Below are positions 53,505 through 63,971 of a stretch of DNA of 64,000 nt, piece after piece. The translations under genes and the position numbers were made by a program. The notes under the pieces are model-generated. The model did not search any database. It was not told the DNA's origin and worked only from the letters and a program-made list of their open reading frames with translations. Numbering within the stretch: the first letter of the stretch is position 1; each line of letters starts with the position of its first letter. Location: contig NZ_JPEO01000003.1 of NCBI RefSeq assembly GCF_000753795.1, forward strand, positions 456,346 to 520,345. Reading direction: 5' to 3'. The DNA comes from Shewanella mangrovi (GTDB taxonomy: Bacteria; Pseudomonadota; Gammaproteobacteria; Enterobacterales; Shewanellaceae).

Positions 53505-54911
53505 ATGGCAAAACTCATCACCTTATTCAAGCTGCTGCCAAAGAAGCACCAGCTACTGTTATCCCTGCTCACCCTTGCCATCTTTGTCATTATTTTCATT
53601 CCCACCGATAACGCAGTGGCCTCTAAACAGACGCCAGAATCGGGTGTTGCGGTACGTTATGATGTGCCTTTGGCATTCCGTACGCCGGATGCACCGAGTG
53701 CACAAAATGTTGCCGACAGTGGCGAGCCGCAAGAGTCTGAAAAAGCGGCTGAAGCCATTACCGATAGCATTGTTGAACAAACCAGTGACGCCCTCGAAAC
53801 TCAGGTAGATAAGCAAGCTGATGGTATGGCAGAGCTTGAGCACTTTGAGGTTAAACGAGGCGATACACTTGCGGCGTTATTTCAACGCGCATCGTTGTCG
53901 GCCCGCGAAGTCTACGACATCACGCAACTGCCACTTGCGAAGAAACACTTGATAAAAATTATGCCGGGTGAGGAGATCACTATCGGCAAAAGCGCTGACG
54001 GTGGTCTTAAGCTGCTGCAATACCGTATTGATGCGATTTCTACCTTAATCATCAATCACGACAACAAAGGCTATCGTGAAGAAGTGCAAACCAAAGACGT
54101 GGAAAATAGGCAGCAGTTTGTCAGTGCTGAAATTCACAGCAACTTCTGGAACGCGGGTGTTGATGCCGGACTTAATCCAGCACAAATTATGCAGCTTGCG
54201 ACCATCTTTGGCTGGGATGTCGACTTTGCTCTCGATATTCGTAATGGCGACAGCTTCTCATTAATCTATGAGCAAGAGTTCGCTGACGGCGAGTTTCTGC
54301 GTAACGGCAACATTCTTGCTGCTGAATTTATTAACCAGGGTGAACGTTATACGGCGGTAAGGTATACCGATGGTAACTATTATTCGGCCGATGGTCGCAG
54401 CATGCGTAAGGCCTTCTTACGTTCACCGGTTGATTTTAAATATGTCAGTTCTAACTTTAATCCACGACGCTTACATCCAGTAACGGGCTTAGTCCGGCCG
54501 CACCGCGGCGTTGACTATGTCGCCGCCATAGGCACACCCATCAAGTCGGCAGGCGCCGGGAAAGTGATTAAAGCAAGCTACAACCAGTACAACGGTAATT
54601 ACGTGTTTATTCGCCATAACGCTACCTACACCACCAAATATTTGCATCTAAACAAACGCAAAGTGAAAGAGGGTGAATACGTTAAGCAAGGGCAAATCAT
54701 TGGTACTTTAGGAAAAACTGGCCGAGTGACTGGCGCCCACCTGCACTATGAGTTTATTGTAAATGGCGTGCATCGAAATCCTCGCACCGTTGACTTACCC
54801 AAGGCTGAGCCCATTGCCAAACAAGAACGCTCGGCATTCGATGCATTGAGTAAGTCGCTGATGGCGGCGTTGAATCATCAAAAGCAAGTGCGTATCGCAA
54901 TGCAGAAGTGA
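53505..54911 (+). CDS. M23-family peptidoglycan endopeptidase, MepM-like
   Basis: A 468-residue envelope protein: one N-terminal membrane segment ([17 protein letters not shown]), an acidic linker, an OapA/LysM-like region ([19 protein letters not shown]), a middle domain, and an M23 LytM peptidase with zinc ligands in HRGVDYVA and the HLHYEF motif, so it is likely an active D,D-endopeptidase. Domain order resembles E. coli MepM, which opens peptidoglycan crosslinks for growth. The ATG has CGGAG upstream. anmK follows within seven bases, giving a wall-growth and recycling pair. Confidence 0.88.
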   Translation: MAKLITLFKLLPKKHQLLLSLLTLAIFVIIFIPTDNAVASKQTPESGVAVRYDVPLAFRTPDAPSAQNVADSGEPQESEKAAEAITDSIVEQTSDALETQVDKQADGMAELEHFEVKRGDTLAALFQRASLSAREVYDITQLPLAKKHLIKIMPGEEITIGKSADGGLKLLQYRIDAISTLIINHDNKGYREEVQTKDVENRQQFVSAEIHSNFWNAGVDAGLNPAQIMQLATIFGWDVDFALDIRNGDSFSLIYEQEFADGEFLRNGNILAAEFINQGERYTAVRYTDGNYYSADGRSMRKAFLRSPVDFKYVSSNFNPRRLHPVTGLVRPHRGVDYVAAIGTPIKSAGAGKVIKASYNQYNGNYVFIRHNATYTTKYLHLNKRKVKEGEYVKQGQIIGTLGKTGRVTGAHLHYEFIVNGVHRNPRTVDLPKAEPIAKQERSAFDALSKSLMAALNHQKQVRIAMQK

Positions 54912-54918
54912 ACAAAAT

Positions 54919-56034
54919 ATGAAGACAACGACAGGGTTATATATCGGGCTTATGTCCGGCACCAGCATGGATGGCGTGGATGCTGCACTGGTGCAATTTA
55001 GCGAAGGACAGCCGACCTTGTTGGCCTGTCATACCGAGAACTATCCAGAACACCTTTATAAAGGCTTACAGCGTTTATGCCAGCCAGGCAGCGATGAAAT
55101 CAATCGCTTAGGACGTCTCGACCGTGTGGTCGGTAAGATTTTTGCCAAAGCGGTGAATGCCTTGTTAGCCAAAGCCGATGTCGACGCTAAGGATATTGTC
55201 GCCATTGGTAGCCATGGTCAGACCGTACGGCATATGCCCAATTTAGAGGTGGGATTCACGCTGCAGATTGGCGATCCCAATACTATCGCGATTGAAACCG
55301 GTATTGATGTTATCGCCGATTTTCGCCGCAAGGATATCGCCCTTGGTGGCCAAGGTGCGCCATTGGTGCCAGCCTTCCACCAGCAGATTTTTGCCAAGCC
55401 TGGCGTCAACCGCATGATTATGAATATCGGTGGCATTGGCAACGTCACTTGGCTGCCCGCCACCGGTAATGAAGTGCTGGGTTATGACACTGGCCCCGGC
55501 AACACTCTCGTTGATGCTTGGATCCAACAAGTGAAGCAAGAGCCATTTGATCTTAACGGCGAGTGGGCTGCGAGTGGCATAGCCTCTGTACCCTTGCTAA
55601 CTCAATTGCTGTCTCATCCCTACTTTTTGCAACCAGCGCCCAAAAGCACTGGCCGCGAATTGTTTAACCAAGCTTGGTTGGAACAGCAATTGTCTGAGTT
55701 TTCTCAGCTTAACGAAGAAGATATTCAATCTACCCTGCTCGATTTAACCTGCCACAGCATTGCCACTGAGCTTACTAAGCTAAGCAATAATGGGGAAGTT
55801 TATGTTTGTGGTGGTGGCGCGCTGAATGGCGAACTGATGAAACGCTTGCAGGCTCTTTTACCTCATCACCATATCGATACCACCTCGGCATTGGGCATCG
55901 ATCCTAAGTGGGTGGAAGGGATTGCCTTTGCCTGGCTGGCGATGCGTCATGTTGCAGGTCTCCCCGCCAATCTACCGGCGGTCACAGGGGCATCACGCGA
56001 GGCGGTATTAGGGGCTCGGTTTCCAGCCCAATAA
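54919..56034 (+). CDS. anmK: Anhydro-N-acetylmuramic acid kinase AnmK
   Basis: Phosphorylates and opens 1,6-anhydroMurNAc in cell-wall recycling, giving MurNAc-6-phosphate. The 371-residue protein has [54 protein letters not shown] and [12 protein letters not shown], all typical. It lies just after the M23 endopeptidase gene. murQ is not in the window. Confidence 0.95.
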   Translation: MKTTTGLYIGLMSGTSMDGVDAALVQFSEGQPTLLACHTENYPEHLYKGLQRLCQPGSDEINRLGRLDRVVGKIFAKAVNALLAKADVDAKDIVAIGSHGQTVRHMPNLEVGFTLQIGDPNTIAIETGIDVIADFRRKDIALGGQGAPLVPAFHQQIFAKPGVNRMIMNIGGIGNVTWLPATGNEVLGYDTGPGNTLVDAWIQQVKQEPFDLNGEWAASGIASVPLLTQLLSHPYFLQPAPKSTGRELFNQAWLEQQLSEFSQLNEEDIQSTLLDLTCHSIATELTKLSNNGEVYVCGGGALNGELMKRLQALLPHHHIDTTSALGIDPKWVEGIAFAWLAMRHVAGLPANLPAVTGASREAVLGARFPAQ

Positions 56035-56108
56035 CATCGCTTTATTGGCGGCGTAACTGGTGATAGTATGCGCCGCCGTAACCTTCGCTGGACATTCGCA
56101 GGACAGAT

Positions 56109-56486
56109 ATGAAAGACACTAGCAAAACGCCTGACTTTACTCACTATACGCCGGAACAGCGCTATCAATATTTGGTAGAACAGACTAAGGCCAACAAAGA
56201 GCTGTGGATTATTCAGGATGACGATGGCTGCGTAATGCTCACCACCGATGATGAAGATTGTATTCCAGTGTGGCCTACCGAAGCTGCGGCACTGCAATGG
56301 ATTAAAGATGAGTGGCAAGACTGTCGCCCACTTTCGATCAGTCTTGGCGATTGGCTTGAGCGTTGGGTTCCAGGCATGGAAGATGATGAGCTGTTTGTTG
56401 CTGTGTTCCCGCTTGAAGATGATCTCGGTGTTGTGGTGCCACCTTATGAATTGGAAAATCAATTCAAACCGAAAACTAAGCACTAA
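56109..56486 (+). CDS. DUF2750-family protein
   Basis: A 125-residue soluble acidic protein matching DUF2750 (RYQYLVEQTKANKELWIIQD; PVWPTEAAALQWI; WLERWVPGMEDD). Function unknown. It has no signal peptide or membrane segment. It lies 74 bases after anmK, with AGGAC upstream of the ATG. Confidence 0.8.
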   Translation: MKDTSKTPDFTHYTPEQRYQYLVEQTKANKELWIIQDDDGCVMLTTDDEDCIPVWPTEAAALQWIKDEWQDCRPLSISLGDWLERWVPGMEDDELFVAVFPLEDDLGVVVPPYELENQFKPKTKH

Positions 56487-56510
56487 ATCTAAACCCAAGG
56501 ATTACCGCCT

Positions 56511-56912
56511 GTGAGCTTTTCAATGCCCAAACGCCTACTTCTGCTCAGCATCATCTATACAGTGCTGGCAGTCGTCGCATTGATTTATGGCGTGGCGGTA
56601 ATACCGGCGTTGTTGCTATTAATGCTGGTGTTATCCATATTCGCTCGTCATCAGGCAACTGGCTGGATATTACGTGGGGTAGCCGTTTTTATGCTGTTGG
56701 GTGTGTCAACGATGCCCTATCTGCTCGAGCAAAACCCTCAGTTAGCGAGTCAATGGCAGCAACTCGTCGGCGCTGCTGCTGTTGCATCAATGCCTTCATG
56801 GTTACTGTTTACACTCGCACTGGTGCTGACGATGCTGCAGCTTTGGCTGGTACTGACGCCGAAAGTCAGTCGCTGGTTTCAACGTCGCAATAACTTCAAC
56901 ATTATGAGTTGA
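56511..56912 (+). CDS. Small inner-membrane protein of unknown function
   Basis: A 133-residue protein made of about four hydrophobic segments (LLLLSIIYTVLAVVALIYGV; ALLLLMLVLSIFA; GWILRGVAVFMLLGVSTMPY; WLLFTLALVLTMLQLWLVL). I do not recognise a family. The start is taken as GTG at 56511; an ATG four codons later (56523) is equally possible. It ends before a shared terminator with erpA. Confidence 0.65.
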   Translation: MSFSMPKRLLLLSIIYTVLAVVALIYGVAVIPALLLLMLVLSIFARHQATGWILRGVAVFMLLGVSTMPYLLEQNPQLASQWQQLVGAAAVASMPSWLLFTLALVLTMLQLWLVLTPKVSRWFQRRNNFNIMS

Positions 56913-56914
56913 TA

Positions 56915-56946
56915 CAAAAAAGCCGCTGATATCAGCGGCTTTTTTA
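56915..56946. terminator. Bidirectional terminator before erpA
   Basis: AGCCGCTGAT/ATCAGCGGCT palindrome (56921-56940) flanked by A-run and T-run; serves both converging genes. Confidence 0.88.
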
Positions 56947-56961
56947 ATACTGTCGTGACAC

Positions 56962-57312
56962 TTAAACTGAGAAGCTGGCGCCACAGCCACAGGTGGTTTT
57001 TGCGTTGGGGTTCTTAACAAAAAAGCGTGAACCTTCCAATCCTGAAGTGTAATCCACTTCACCGCCTACCAGATATTGCAGGCTCATGGGATCTACCACC
57101 AACTGCACACCCTGTTTCTCGATGGTGAAATCGCCTTCATTGACTTTTTCATCAAATGTGAAGCCATATTGAAAGCCTGAACATCCGCCGCCTGTGACAT
57201 AAACACGCAGTTTAAGTTGGTTGTTTTGCTCTTCATCGAGCAAGGTCTTTACTTTGGCTGCAGCCGCATCAGTAAAGGTGATTGGCATTGCTGCATCTGC
57301 TTGTTCAGTCAT
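56962..57312 (-). CDS. erpA: Iron-sulfur cluster insertion protein ErpA
   Basis: A-type carrier delivering [4Fe-4S] clusters, notably to isoprenoid enzymes. The 116-residue protein has the three conserved Cys in [12 protein letters not shown] and TTCGCGASF, and GSRFFVKNP. It lies two bases after the DUF6776-like gene and may be co-transcribed with it. Confidence 0.96.
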   Translation of the reverse strand: MTEQADAAMPITFTDAAAAKVKTLLDEEQNNQLKLRVYVTGGGCSGFQYGFTFDEKVNEGDFTIEKQGVQLVVDPMSLQYLVGGEVDYTSGLEGSRFFVKNPNAKTTCGCGASFSV

Positions 57313-57314
57313 TA

Positions 57315-58112
57315 TTACCCCTTGACGTCTGTTTGCTGCGGCTGATTATCTATTACCTGAGTGTTTTGTTCAAGTATTACGCTGGTGTCTTTCTCGCCGT
57401 TTAACAATTCGGGGACGCTGAAGCTTTGTTCGGTCTCACCGCCTTTACTCCAACGACTGGCGGGCACTACAACTTTTACCGCAATCTGTTGTAACTTAAA
57501 TCCTTCAGGGAGGGACATTTCAGTTTCCAGCACTTGGAAATAGCGGAAACTGAAATCGAGTTTAGCGCCATTGTTAACGGATTCCAATGGGATTTCGACA
57601 TCCTCCCCCGCTTTACTCCCTTTAAGCTGAATGATGGCCTTGCCCTTCAATTGTTGCTTACGCTTTTTAAGCTGAGTCAGCACCAACTTCAACTTGTAAT
57701 CGCCTGCGGCCGCTTTGGGCAACAGTTCCAAACTGTTAATGGCGACTCCATCAATACTGTATTCAGGGGCCATAATACTGCGATAGAAACTGAGTTCTCG
57801 TTCCAAATCCTGCTGACGCTGATGCTGCTTAGCAAACATCTCCTGCATCTGCTTATTGGTTTCCTGCGCGAGTGACAGATCCATATTACGGCTTGCCAGC
57901 ACGGTAGCTTGCGTCTCCAACTGCTGCTGATATTGCTGCGCTAGCTTACGATACTTGCCGCCGCCCACAGGGGACGCATCCGAATAGATGTAATGACTAA
58001 CCGCCCCACAACAAAAAGCCACTAGCACGAGTGCAAACAGATAGAGCGAAGATGTGCGGAGATGCCGTTCACGTAGCTGCATGTGATGCCACCAGCGTCT
58101 GAAATTCGCCAT
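57315..58112 (-). CDS. DUF6776-like membrane-anchored coiled-coil protein
   Basis: A 265-residue protein with one N-terminal membrane segment ([20 protein letters not shown]) and a Gln-rich coiled coil (about 50-105, with [20 protein letters not shown]). A beta-rich C-terminal domain follows ([40 protein letters not shown]). Layout fits the DUF6776 family found next to erpA in Shewanella-like genomes, from memory. Function unknown; location is probably periplasmic. Confidence 0.7.
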   Translation of the reverse strand: MANFRRWWHHMQLRERHLRTSSLYLFALVLVAFCCGAVSHYIYSDASPVGGGKYRKLAQQYQQQLETQATVLASRNMDLSLAQETNKQMQEMFAKQHQRQQDLERELSFYRSIMAPEYSIDGVAINSLELLPKAAAGDYKLKLVLTQLKKRKQQLKGKAIIQLKGSKAGEDVEIPLESVNNGAKLDFSFRYFQVLETEMSLPEGFKLQQIAVKVVVPASRWSKGGETEQSFSVPELLNGEKDTSVILEQNTQVIDNQPQQTDVKG

Positions 58113-58261
58113 TAAGAGATTGTCCTCTGCTGTTAACGCCGAGTTAGCGTGAAATAAGATGGGGCATAATACCTTATTGCTAAGACTGACAAAAAGTGCA
58201 GTCTGAACTTTGACTCGCTTAGCACAGCACTTTTGCAGAGGTATTACATCACCATAACGGG

Positions 58262-59737
58262 CTATTCACCTTTGGCTGCGGCACTCGCAACAGGTGTCGC
58301 CGCGCCTTCGGCTGGGGTGACCGCTTCAGCCGCTTTAGGCTGCTCAGCTTCTTTGGCTTCCGGTGCTTTGGTTTCGGCATTTGTCGACAGTGATTGTTGC
58401 AGCAACGCCGAATATAACGGGCTACCGCCAAATGCCTGCGCGATAAAGGTCGCACCAAGAATCGTCATCAGCAACGGCATGATAAGTTGGTAGTTGTCGG
58501 TCATTTCCACCACCAGAATGATCCCGGTCACCGGCGCACGCACAGTTGCCGCAAACAGCGCGCCCATTCCTGCCACCGCGTATACGCCCGGCTCCGCCAC
58601 TAATGATGGAAACAAGCCAGCGGCGACCGTACCATAGGCCAACCCCAGCAAAGTTCCCAACGCCAACATAGGGGCGAATACGCCACCAGGGGCTCCAGAG
58701 GAAAAGCACCCCAGCGTTGCCACAATACGCACCAGAAATACCAGCACCATAAGCCCCCAAGCCATGGGTTCGCGGACAAAGTCGGTGATAAGCGCGATAC
58801 CACCGCCAGAGATCGACGGTAAATAGAGTTGAAACAGTGCGAATAAACCACCTAGTAACGCGCCAGTCGACGCTACTCGCAGCAGATTATTACGGTGATA
58901 ACGTTTGAAAAATGCAGTGCATTTCAATACCCAGCGGTTAAAACTAATGCCGACGACGCCAAATATTGCACCTAGCAGCAAAAATAACCACAACGACTCT
59001 AACGGTGGCACCTTAAAGGTCGGGATGTCCATCACCGCATCTTGACCATGGAAATAACGCAACACAATCGTCGCCATCAAGGATGCCAAGGTTACGCATT
59101 TAAACGAGGTGAAGTTATAGCGAAATTGCGGCCGCATCTCTTCGATAATAAATAGAATGCCCGCCAACGGAGCGTTAAATGCTGCCGCTAAACCAGCCGC
59201 GGCGCCAGATGCTGTCAGCACATGCGGCGCATAAGGATATTTACTCGCTAATCCGGCAAACATCCGCCCCACCGCCCCACCGATTTGCACCGACGGGCCT
59301 TCGCGACCAAGCACCATGCCAGAGCTCAACGTCAGGGTCCCGGCGAAAAACTTCACCGGTAATACTCGCCACCAGCGAATATCATGTAATCCGTCGAGCG
59401 CGCCTTCTACATGCGGGATACCACTACCCGATGTTTCAGGGGCCAACTTGGCGGTTGCTAGAAAGCCCACAGCGGCGAACAGTGCGCCCGCCAGAATGAC
59501 CAGCAAAGCGGTCACACCTGGAGGTAAGCCCCAACTGTCGAAATAGTGTAAGCGTTCATTGGTGAACAGGTGAATTGCGGCTTCAAATAACGACACAATC
59601 AAACCAGCAACAGCGCCGACAAGAGCGGAAAGTGATAACAGGACTAAATAGTCAGGTTGAGAGGTAAAAAAGCCAGGCGTCAATCGATGTCTGAGCAGTC
59701 CCTTCGACGGGAAGTGCAGGTTGGCAAATCTAGGCAT
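58262..59737 (-). CDS. clcA: ClC-type chloride channel / H+-Cl- exchanger
   Basis: A 491-residue membrane protein with the selectivity motifs GSGIPHVEGAL, GREGPSVQIGGAVGR (with the gating Glu), GSGIPH-type helix ends and GAPGGVFAPML. The inner proton Glu is in FIIEEMRPQF, which points to a proton-coupled exchanger as in E. coli ClcA. A C-terminal 40-residue tail rich in Ala, Glu and Lys (APEAKEAEQPKAAEAVTP) follows the membrane part and is of unknown use. It lies alone on the minus strand. Confidence 0.9.
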   Translation of the reverse strand: MPRFANLHFPSKGLLRHRLTPGFFTSQPDYLVLLSLSALVGAVAGLIVSLFEAAIHLFTNERLHYFDSWGLPPGVTALLVILAGALFAAVGFLATAKLAPETSGSGIPHVEGALDGLHDIRWWRVLPVKFFAGTLTLSSGMVLGREGPSVQIGGAVGRMFAGLASKYPYAPHVLTASGAAAGLAAAFNAPLAGILFIIEEMRPQFRYNFTSFKCVTLASLMATIVLRYFHGQDAVMDIPTFKVPPLESLWLFLLLGAIFGVVGISFNRWVLKCTAFFKRYHRNNLLRVASTGALLGGLFALFQLYLPSISGGGIALITDFVREPMAWGLMVLVFLVRIVATLGCFSSGAPGGVFAPMLALGTLLGLAYGTVAAGLFPSLVAEPGVYAVAGMGALFAATVRAPVTGIILVVEMTDNYQLIMPLLMTILGATFIAQAFGGSPLYSALLQQSLSTNAETKAPEAKEAEQPKAAEAVTPAEGAATPVASAAAKGE

Positions 59738-60109
59738 ACTTCCTAATACTTAAGTGTTGGCGGCCAATAGGAAAAACACGTGCTGCATAGCTTATGGATT
59801 TAGCGCTTCTATGCTATGACAAACATCAACAATTCACCAATTTTTTATTTAAGCAAACGCCGAACAGCCTTGTTATCACGTCATTTTTTTAGCTAAATTG
59901 GGTAACAATTGGCATTCCCAATCGAAAAAACGACTCACAAAGCCGCTACAGCATCATTAAGTCTTCATTACATTAGCGTCTGGCTCACAAATTTAAAAAG
60001 CCGGGCGTTTTAAAGGCCCGCCTCATCTGCTATAGTCTTCACTCAGCCAAATATCATAAAAACCCTGTGCTGCTTTGGCAGGCCAGCACCCTACATGGAA
60101 ACTAGGCTG
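59738..60109 (+). promoter_or_regulatory. pyrB upstream region with extended -10 promoter and leader hairpins
   Basis: About 370 bases without a gene, divergent from clcA. TGC-TATAGT at 60028-60036 is a good extended -10 element; transcription would start near 60043, giving a leader of about 67 bases. In the leader GTGCTG / CAGCAC (60067-60072, 60084-60089) competes with CTGC-TTTG-GCAG (60070-60081). No attenuator T-run or pyrL-like peptide is seen, so pyrimidine control by attenuation is not supported. Confidence 0.5.
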
Positions 60110-61129
60110 ATGAACCAATTCCAGGGATCCCACATCCTCTCTGTGAACCAGTTAGATCTGGATTCAATCCAAACCATCTTTAATGTAGCTCAGAAAATGA
60201 CCCCCTATGCACTGCGTGAAAAACGTACTCGTGTACTGGATGGTGCAATTCTGGGAAACTTGTTTTTCGAGCCTAGCACTCGTACGCGTGTCAGCTTTAG
60301 TTGTGCCTTTGACCTGCTGGGTGGTCGCGTAGCCGAAACCGTCGGCATGGCCAACTCTTCGCTGTCAAAAGGGGAATCCTTGTATGACACCGCGCGCGTG
60401 TTATCGAGCTATTCTGATGTGATCGCCATGCGCCATCCACAATCTTTCTCCGTCAAAGAGTTTGCTGAAGGCTCTCGCGTCCCCGTGATTAACGGTGGCG
60501 ATGGTGCTAACGAACATCCCACGCAAGCATTGCTGGACTTGTTCACCATCAAGAAAGAACTCAACAGCAACGGCATGACCATCGATGGTATGCACATTGC
60601 TATGGTCGGTGATTTGAAATATGGCCGTACAGTGCACTCGTTATCACGTCTGCTGTGCATGTATAAAAACATCACCTTCACACTGATCTCACCCAAAGAG
60701 CTGGCGATGCCAGACTATGTGATCGACGACATTGAAAATGCCGGCCACCGCGTCACAATTACCGACCAATTGGAAGGTAATCTGCATCAGGCTGACATTC
60801 TCTATCTGACACGCATTCAGGAAGAGCGCTTCCCTTCACAGGAAGAGGCAGATAAATATCGCGGTAAGTTCCGCCTGAACAGCGCGATCTATACCAAAAA
60901 CTGTAAATCCAACACAGTGATCATGCATCCGCTGCCACGTGACTCACGCTCACAGGCAAACGAATTAGACAACGATCTGAACAACAACCCTAGTCTGGCA
61001 ATTTTCCGTCAGGCGGATAACGGCTTGTTGATCCGTATGGCACTGTTTGCGCTTACGCTCGGCGTTGCTGACCAACTGGAACAATATGAATGTCCAGTTA
61101 ACTGGTACTCACGTAAAGCCGACCGTTAA
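60110..61129 (+). CDS. pyrB: Aspartate carbamoyltransferase PyrB
   Basis: First committed step of pyrimidine synthesis, carbamoylating aspartate. The 339-residue protein has FFEPSTRTRVSF (carbamoyl-phosphate site), NGGDGANEHPTQALLDLFT, VGDLKYGRTVHSL and HPLPRDSRSQANELD. No pyrI regulatory subunit follows, so it appears to act alone, as in other Shewanella to my memory. I chose the ATG at 60110 (MNQFQGSHILSVNQL) over the one at 60095. Confidence 0.95.
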   Translation: MNQFQGSHILSVNQLDLDSIQTIFNVAQKMTPYALREKRTRVLDGAILGNLFFEPSTRTRVSFSCAFDLLGGRVAETVGMANSSLSKGESLYDTARVLSSYSDVIAMRHPQSFSVKEFAEGSRVPVINGGDGANEHPTQALLDLFTIKKELNSNGMTIDGMHIAMVGDLKYGRTVHSLSRLLCMYKNITFTLISPKELAMPDYVIDDIENAGHRVTITDQLEGNLHQADILYLTRIQEERFPSQEEADKYRGKFRLNSAIYTKNCKSNTVIMHPLPRDSRSQANELDNDLNNNPSLAIFRQADNGLLIRMALFALTLGVADQLEQYECPVNWYSRKADR

Positions 61130-61156
61130 TTGAACGATTAAATAAAAGGATGAAAT

Positions 61157-62443
61157 ATGACCCGTTCTGAAGACCTGTTTGCACAGGCCAAAAAGACCAT
61201 TCCCGGTGGTGTTAACTCGCCAGTTCGCGCGTTTAACGGAGTGGGTGGTACACCCAAATTTATCGATAAAGCCGATGGCGCCTATATCTATGATGCTGAC
61301 GGTAAAGCCTATGTCGATTATGTAGGTTCTTGGGGACCGATGATTCTGGGTCATAATAATCCAGTGATCCGCGAGGCGGTATTAGCGGCTGTAGCCAACG
61401 GCTTATCCTTTGGTGCACCAACCGAATTAGAAGTCATCATGGCGGAAAAAGTCCGCGATATGGTGCCGTCAATCGAACAAGTGCGTATGGTGAGTTCAGG
61501 TACTGAAGCCACCATGAGCGCTATCCGTTTGGCACGTGGTTACACCAACCGCGATAAGATCATGAAGTTTGAAGGTTGCTACCACGGCCATGCTGACTGC
61601 TTGTTAGTTAAAGCGGGCTCTGGTGCACTGACCATGGGTCAACCTAGCTCTCCAGGCATTCCGGCGGATTTCGCTAAACATACCCTGACGGCAACCTACA
61701 ATGACCTCGAATCTGCACGTGCGCTGTTTGAACAATACCCAACTGAGATTGCCTGTATCATCGTTGAGCCAGTCGCAGGCAACATGAACTGTATTCCTCC
61801 CGTTGAAGGCTTCTTACGGGGTTTACGCGCCCTGTGTGACGAGTTCGGTGCACTGTTGATCATCGACGAAGTCATGACTGGTTTCCGTGTCGCCAAAGGT
61901 GGTGCTCAAGGTCATTACGGAGTTAAACCTGATTTGACCGCACTGGGTAAGGTGATTGGTGGTGGCATGCCGGTGGGCGCATTTGGTGGCCGTAAAGAGG
62001 TGATGGAATATATCGCACCAACTGGCCCTGTTTACCAAGCAGGTACACTGTCGGGTAACCCAATTGCGATGAGCGCAGGTTTAGCGCAGTTGAATGAACT
62101 GTGCAAAGACGGTGTTTATGAAGCACTGGCAGACAAAACCCAACAAGTCGCTGAAGGCTTAAAAGCCGTGGCTGCGAAGCATGGTATCAAGATGGCCGTG
62201 AACTATGTTGGCGGCATGTTTGGTATCTTCTTCACGGATGCAGAAAAAGTCACTCACTTTGAGCAAGTGACTCAATGTGATTTAGAGCTGTTCAAAGCTT
62301 TCTATCATGGCATGTTAGAAGAAGGTGTTTACTTAGCACCTAGCGCATTTGAAGCTGGCTTCCTGTCACTTTCTCATGGTGATAAAGAGATTAAAGCGAC
62401 ATTGGATGCTGCTGACCGAGTATTTAGTCGCATCAAGCTCTAA
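61157..62443 (+). CDS. hemL: Glutamate-1-semialdehyde 2,1-aminomutase HemL
   Basis: PLP enzyme making 5-aminolevulinate in the C5 haem pathway. The 428-residue protein has [46 protein letters not shown], the PLP lysine in [19 protein letters not shown] and [18 protein letters not shown] lies upstream of the ATG. It lies 27 bases after pyrB; shared transcription is possible. Confidence 0.97.
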   Translation: MTRSEDLFAQAKKTIPGGVNSPVRAFNGVGGTPKFIDKADGAYIYDADGKAYVDYVGSWGPMILGHNNPVIREAVLAAVANGLSFGAPTELEVIMAEKVRDMVPSIEQVRMVSSGTEATMSAIRLARGYTNRDKIMKFEGCYHGHADCLLVKAGSGALTMGQPSSPGIPADFAKHTLTATYNDLESARALFEQYPTEIACIIVEPVAGNMNCIPPVEGFLRGLRALCDEFGALLIIDEVMTGFRVAKGGAQGHYGVKPDLTALGKVIGGGMPVGAFGGRKEVMEYIAPTGPVYQAGTLSGNPIAMSAGLAQLNELCKDGVYEALADKTQQVAEGLKAVAAKHGIKMAVNYVGGMFGIFFTDAEKVTHFEQVTQCDLELFKAFYHGMLEEGVYLAPSAFEAGFLSLSHGDKEIKATLDAADRVFSRIKL

Positions 62444-62460
62444 GCCATTACACTATGTTA

Positions 62461-62486
62461 AAAAGGCCCTGTCAGGGCCTTTTTTA
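62461..62486 (+). terminator. Terminator of hemL
   Basis: Stem AAGGCCCT / AGGGCCTT (62463-62470, 62474-62481) with loop GTC and a T-run. Confidence 0.88.
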
Positions 62487-62569
62487 TTACTCGTAAAAAT
62501 TAATTCCCTTTATATCTCAACCTATTAAGTTGGAAAAAACACACTTTTAAGTTTCGATTAAGACTTTGG

Positions 62570-62728
62570 TAATATTGCACATCCTACCGTCACCGTGCTC
62601 CAATCTGTGCGCTTCGTCACATCACCACTCACTTTTACCACTATCCAGCGCGATAATCATTGAAGCGAATGGTGACTCGGCATCCTGCCTTTAGGCGCTT
62701 GGTAACCTACGGATGGATCCATCACTAT
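62570..62728 (+). promoter_or_regulatory. nhaD promoter and structured 5' leader (riboswitch-like candidate)
   Basis: A -10 candidate TAATAT (62570-62575) predicts a leader of about 145 bases. The last 75 can fold in exclusive ways. A hairpin AUCAUU/AAUGGU (62656-62661, 62668-62673) has its loop AAGCG free to pair with CGCUU (62696-62700), a pseudoknot. CAUCC (62681-62685) can pair with GGAUG (62711-62715), the only possible Shine-Dalgarno site. AUGGUGA (62669-62675) can pair with UCACUAU (62722-62728), covering the start codon. The pairings are seen; the regulation is inferred. I cannot match it to a known riboswitch class. Confidence 0.4.
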
Positions 62729-63971
62729 GCTAAATACCTTTCTGCTGTTGCTTGCTGCATTAGCTTTGCTCAGCATTATTTTTGAAGAACTGACTCACAT
62801 TAATAAGGCGAAAACCACACTATTTCTGGGTTGTTTATCGTGGATAACGCTGTTTGTCGCCGCGCCGAATAACCAAGAGGCCGCAGCGGTTAATCATGAA
62901 CTACAAGACAACCTGCTAGAAATTGCAACCTTATGGTTGTTCTTGATGTCCACCATGACCTTTGTGGCCTACCTTAACGCCAAAGGCATGATCCAAATTG
63001 TGGTCGGGAAGTTATTTCCTAAGAGCATCAGCGTACGTATGTTGATGATCCAGGTGGCCATATTCTCACTTTTACTTTCCGCAATTTGCGATAACGTCAC
63101 CGCCACGTTAGTGTCGCTAGGCTTACTCACAACCTTCAAGCTGGATAGCAATATAAAGCGGCGGATGTCGGTGCTGATTATCTTTGCGGTGAACTCGGGC
63201 GGTGTATCACTTATCACAGGTGATGTAACCACACTGATGATTTTCCTCGACGGTCACGTAAAAATGGCGGATTTATTGATGCTGGTTGTTCCGGCAAGCG
63301 TCAGTGTTGTGCTATTGGCCACGCTGTTTTCGCTCAAAGCCAACGGCCGAGTATATGCCAATAGCGTGACGCAGAGCGTTGAACGCGTCGATATCATTAT
63401 TGCGCTGATTTTTGTCAGCACCATTATTTTGACCATGGTGCTTAACATTCTGTTTGCCATTCCGCCAGTGCTGACCTTCCTGAGCGGCTTATCGGTCATG
63501 TTCCTCGTCGGTAAGACTGTACATACTGATACCGAAGAGATCCGCATCCTCGAATATATTCGCCAGGTGGAATTTGACACCCTGTTGTTCTTCTTAGGGA
63601 TCTTGCTACTGGTCGGCATGCTGAAACAGATTGGCACGCTGGATCAATTAGCCCAACTCTACGCGGCGCACGACCCTAACATTGCCAACTATGTTACCGG
63701 GATGGGTTCAGCATTGTTAGATAACGTGCCTCTTACTGCGGCATTACTTAAGGCAGATCCTCATTTGTCATTAGCTGGCTGGTTAGGACTAACCTACGCT
63801 GTCGGCGTTGGTGGTTCACTCCTCGTCATTGGTTCGGCAGCGGGCATTATCGCGATGAGCAAAGTCGATGAGTTGACCTTCGTTTCCTATCTCAAATATG
63901 TGCCAGCATTACTGTTGTCATACAGCGTTGGCTATTCGCTAACGCTATTTGTTGGCCGTCTGCTGGCTTAG
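62727..63971 (+). CDS. nhaD: Na+/H+ antiporter, NhaD type
   Basis: Sodium/proton antiporter of the ion-transporter superfamily found in marine and alkaline-tolerant bacteria. The 414-residue protein has about 12 membrane segments. Polar motifs typical of NhaD are seen: ICDNVTATLVSLGLL (Asp-Asn), FAVNSGGVSLITGDVTTLMI, and GSALLDNVPLTAALL with the C-terminal SAAGIIAMSKVDELTFVSYL. Together with nhaA it gives two unrelated antiporters in one window. The ATG at 62727 has no strong ribosome-binding site; see the leader. Confidence 0.92.
   Translation: MLNTFLLLLAALALLSIIFEELTHINKAKTTLFLGCLSWITLFVAAPNNQEAAAVNHELQDNLLEIATLWLFLMSTMTFVAYLNAKGMIQIVVGKLFPKSISVRMLMIQVAIFSLLLSAICDNVTATLVSLGLLTTFKLDSNIKRRMSVLIIFAVNSGGVSLITGDVTTLMIFLDGHVKMADLLMLVVPASVSVVLLATLFSLKANGRVYANSVTQSVERVDIIIALIFVSTIILTMVLNILFAIPPVLTFLSGLSVMFLVGKTVHTDTEEIRILEYIRQVEFDTLLFFLGILLLVGMLKQIGTLDQLAQLYAAHDPNIANYVTGMGSALLDNVPLTAALLKADPHLSLAGWLGLTYAVGVGGSLLVIGSAAGIIAMSKVDELTFVSYLKYVPALLLSYSVGYSLTLFVGRLLA

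Noticed and set aside
59738..60109. PurR-like sequence (GCAAACGCCG) and an attenuator upstream of pyrB
   Set aside because: The PurR match covers only half a site, and no leader peptide or hairpin with a T-run is present.
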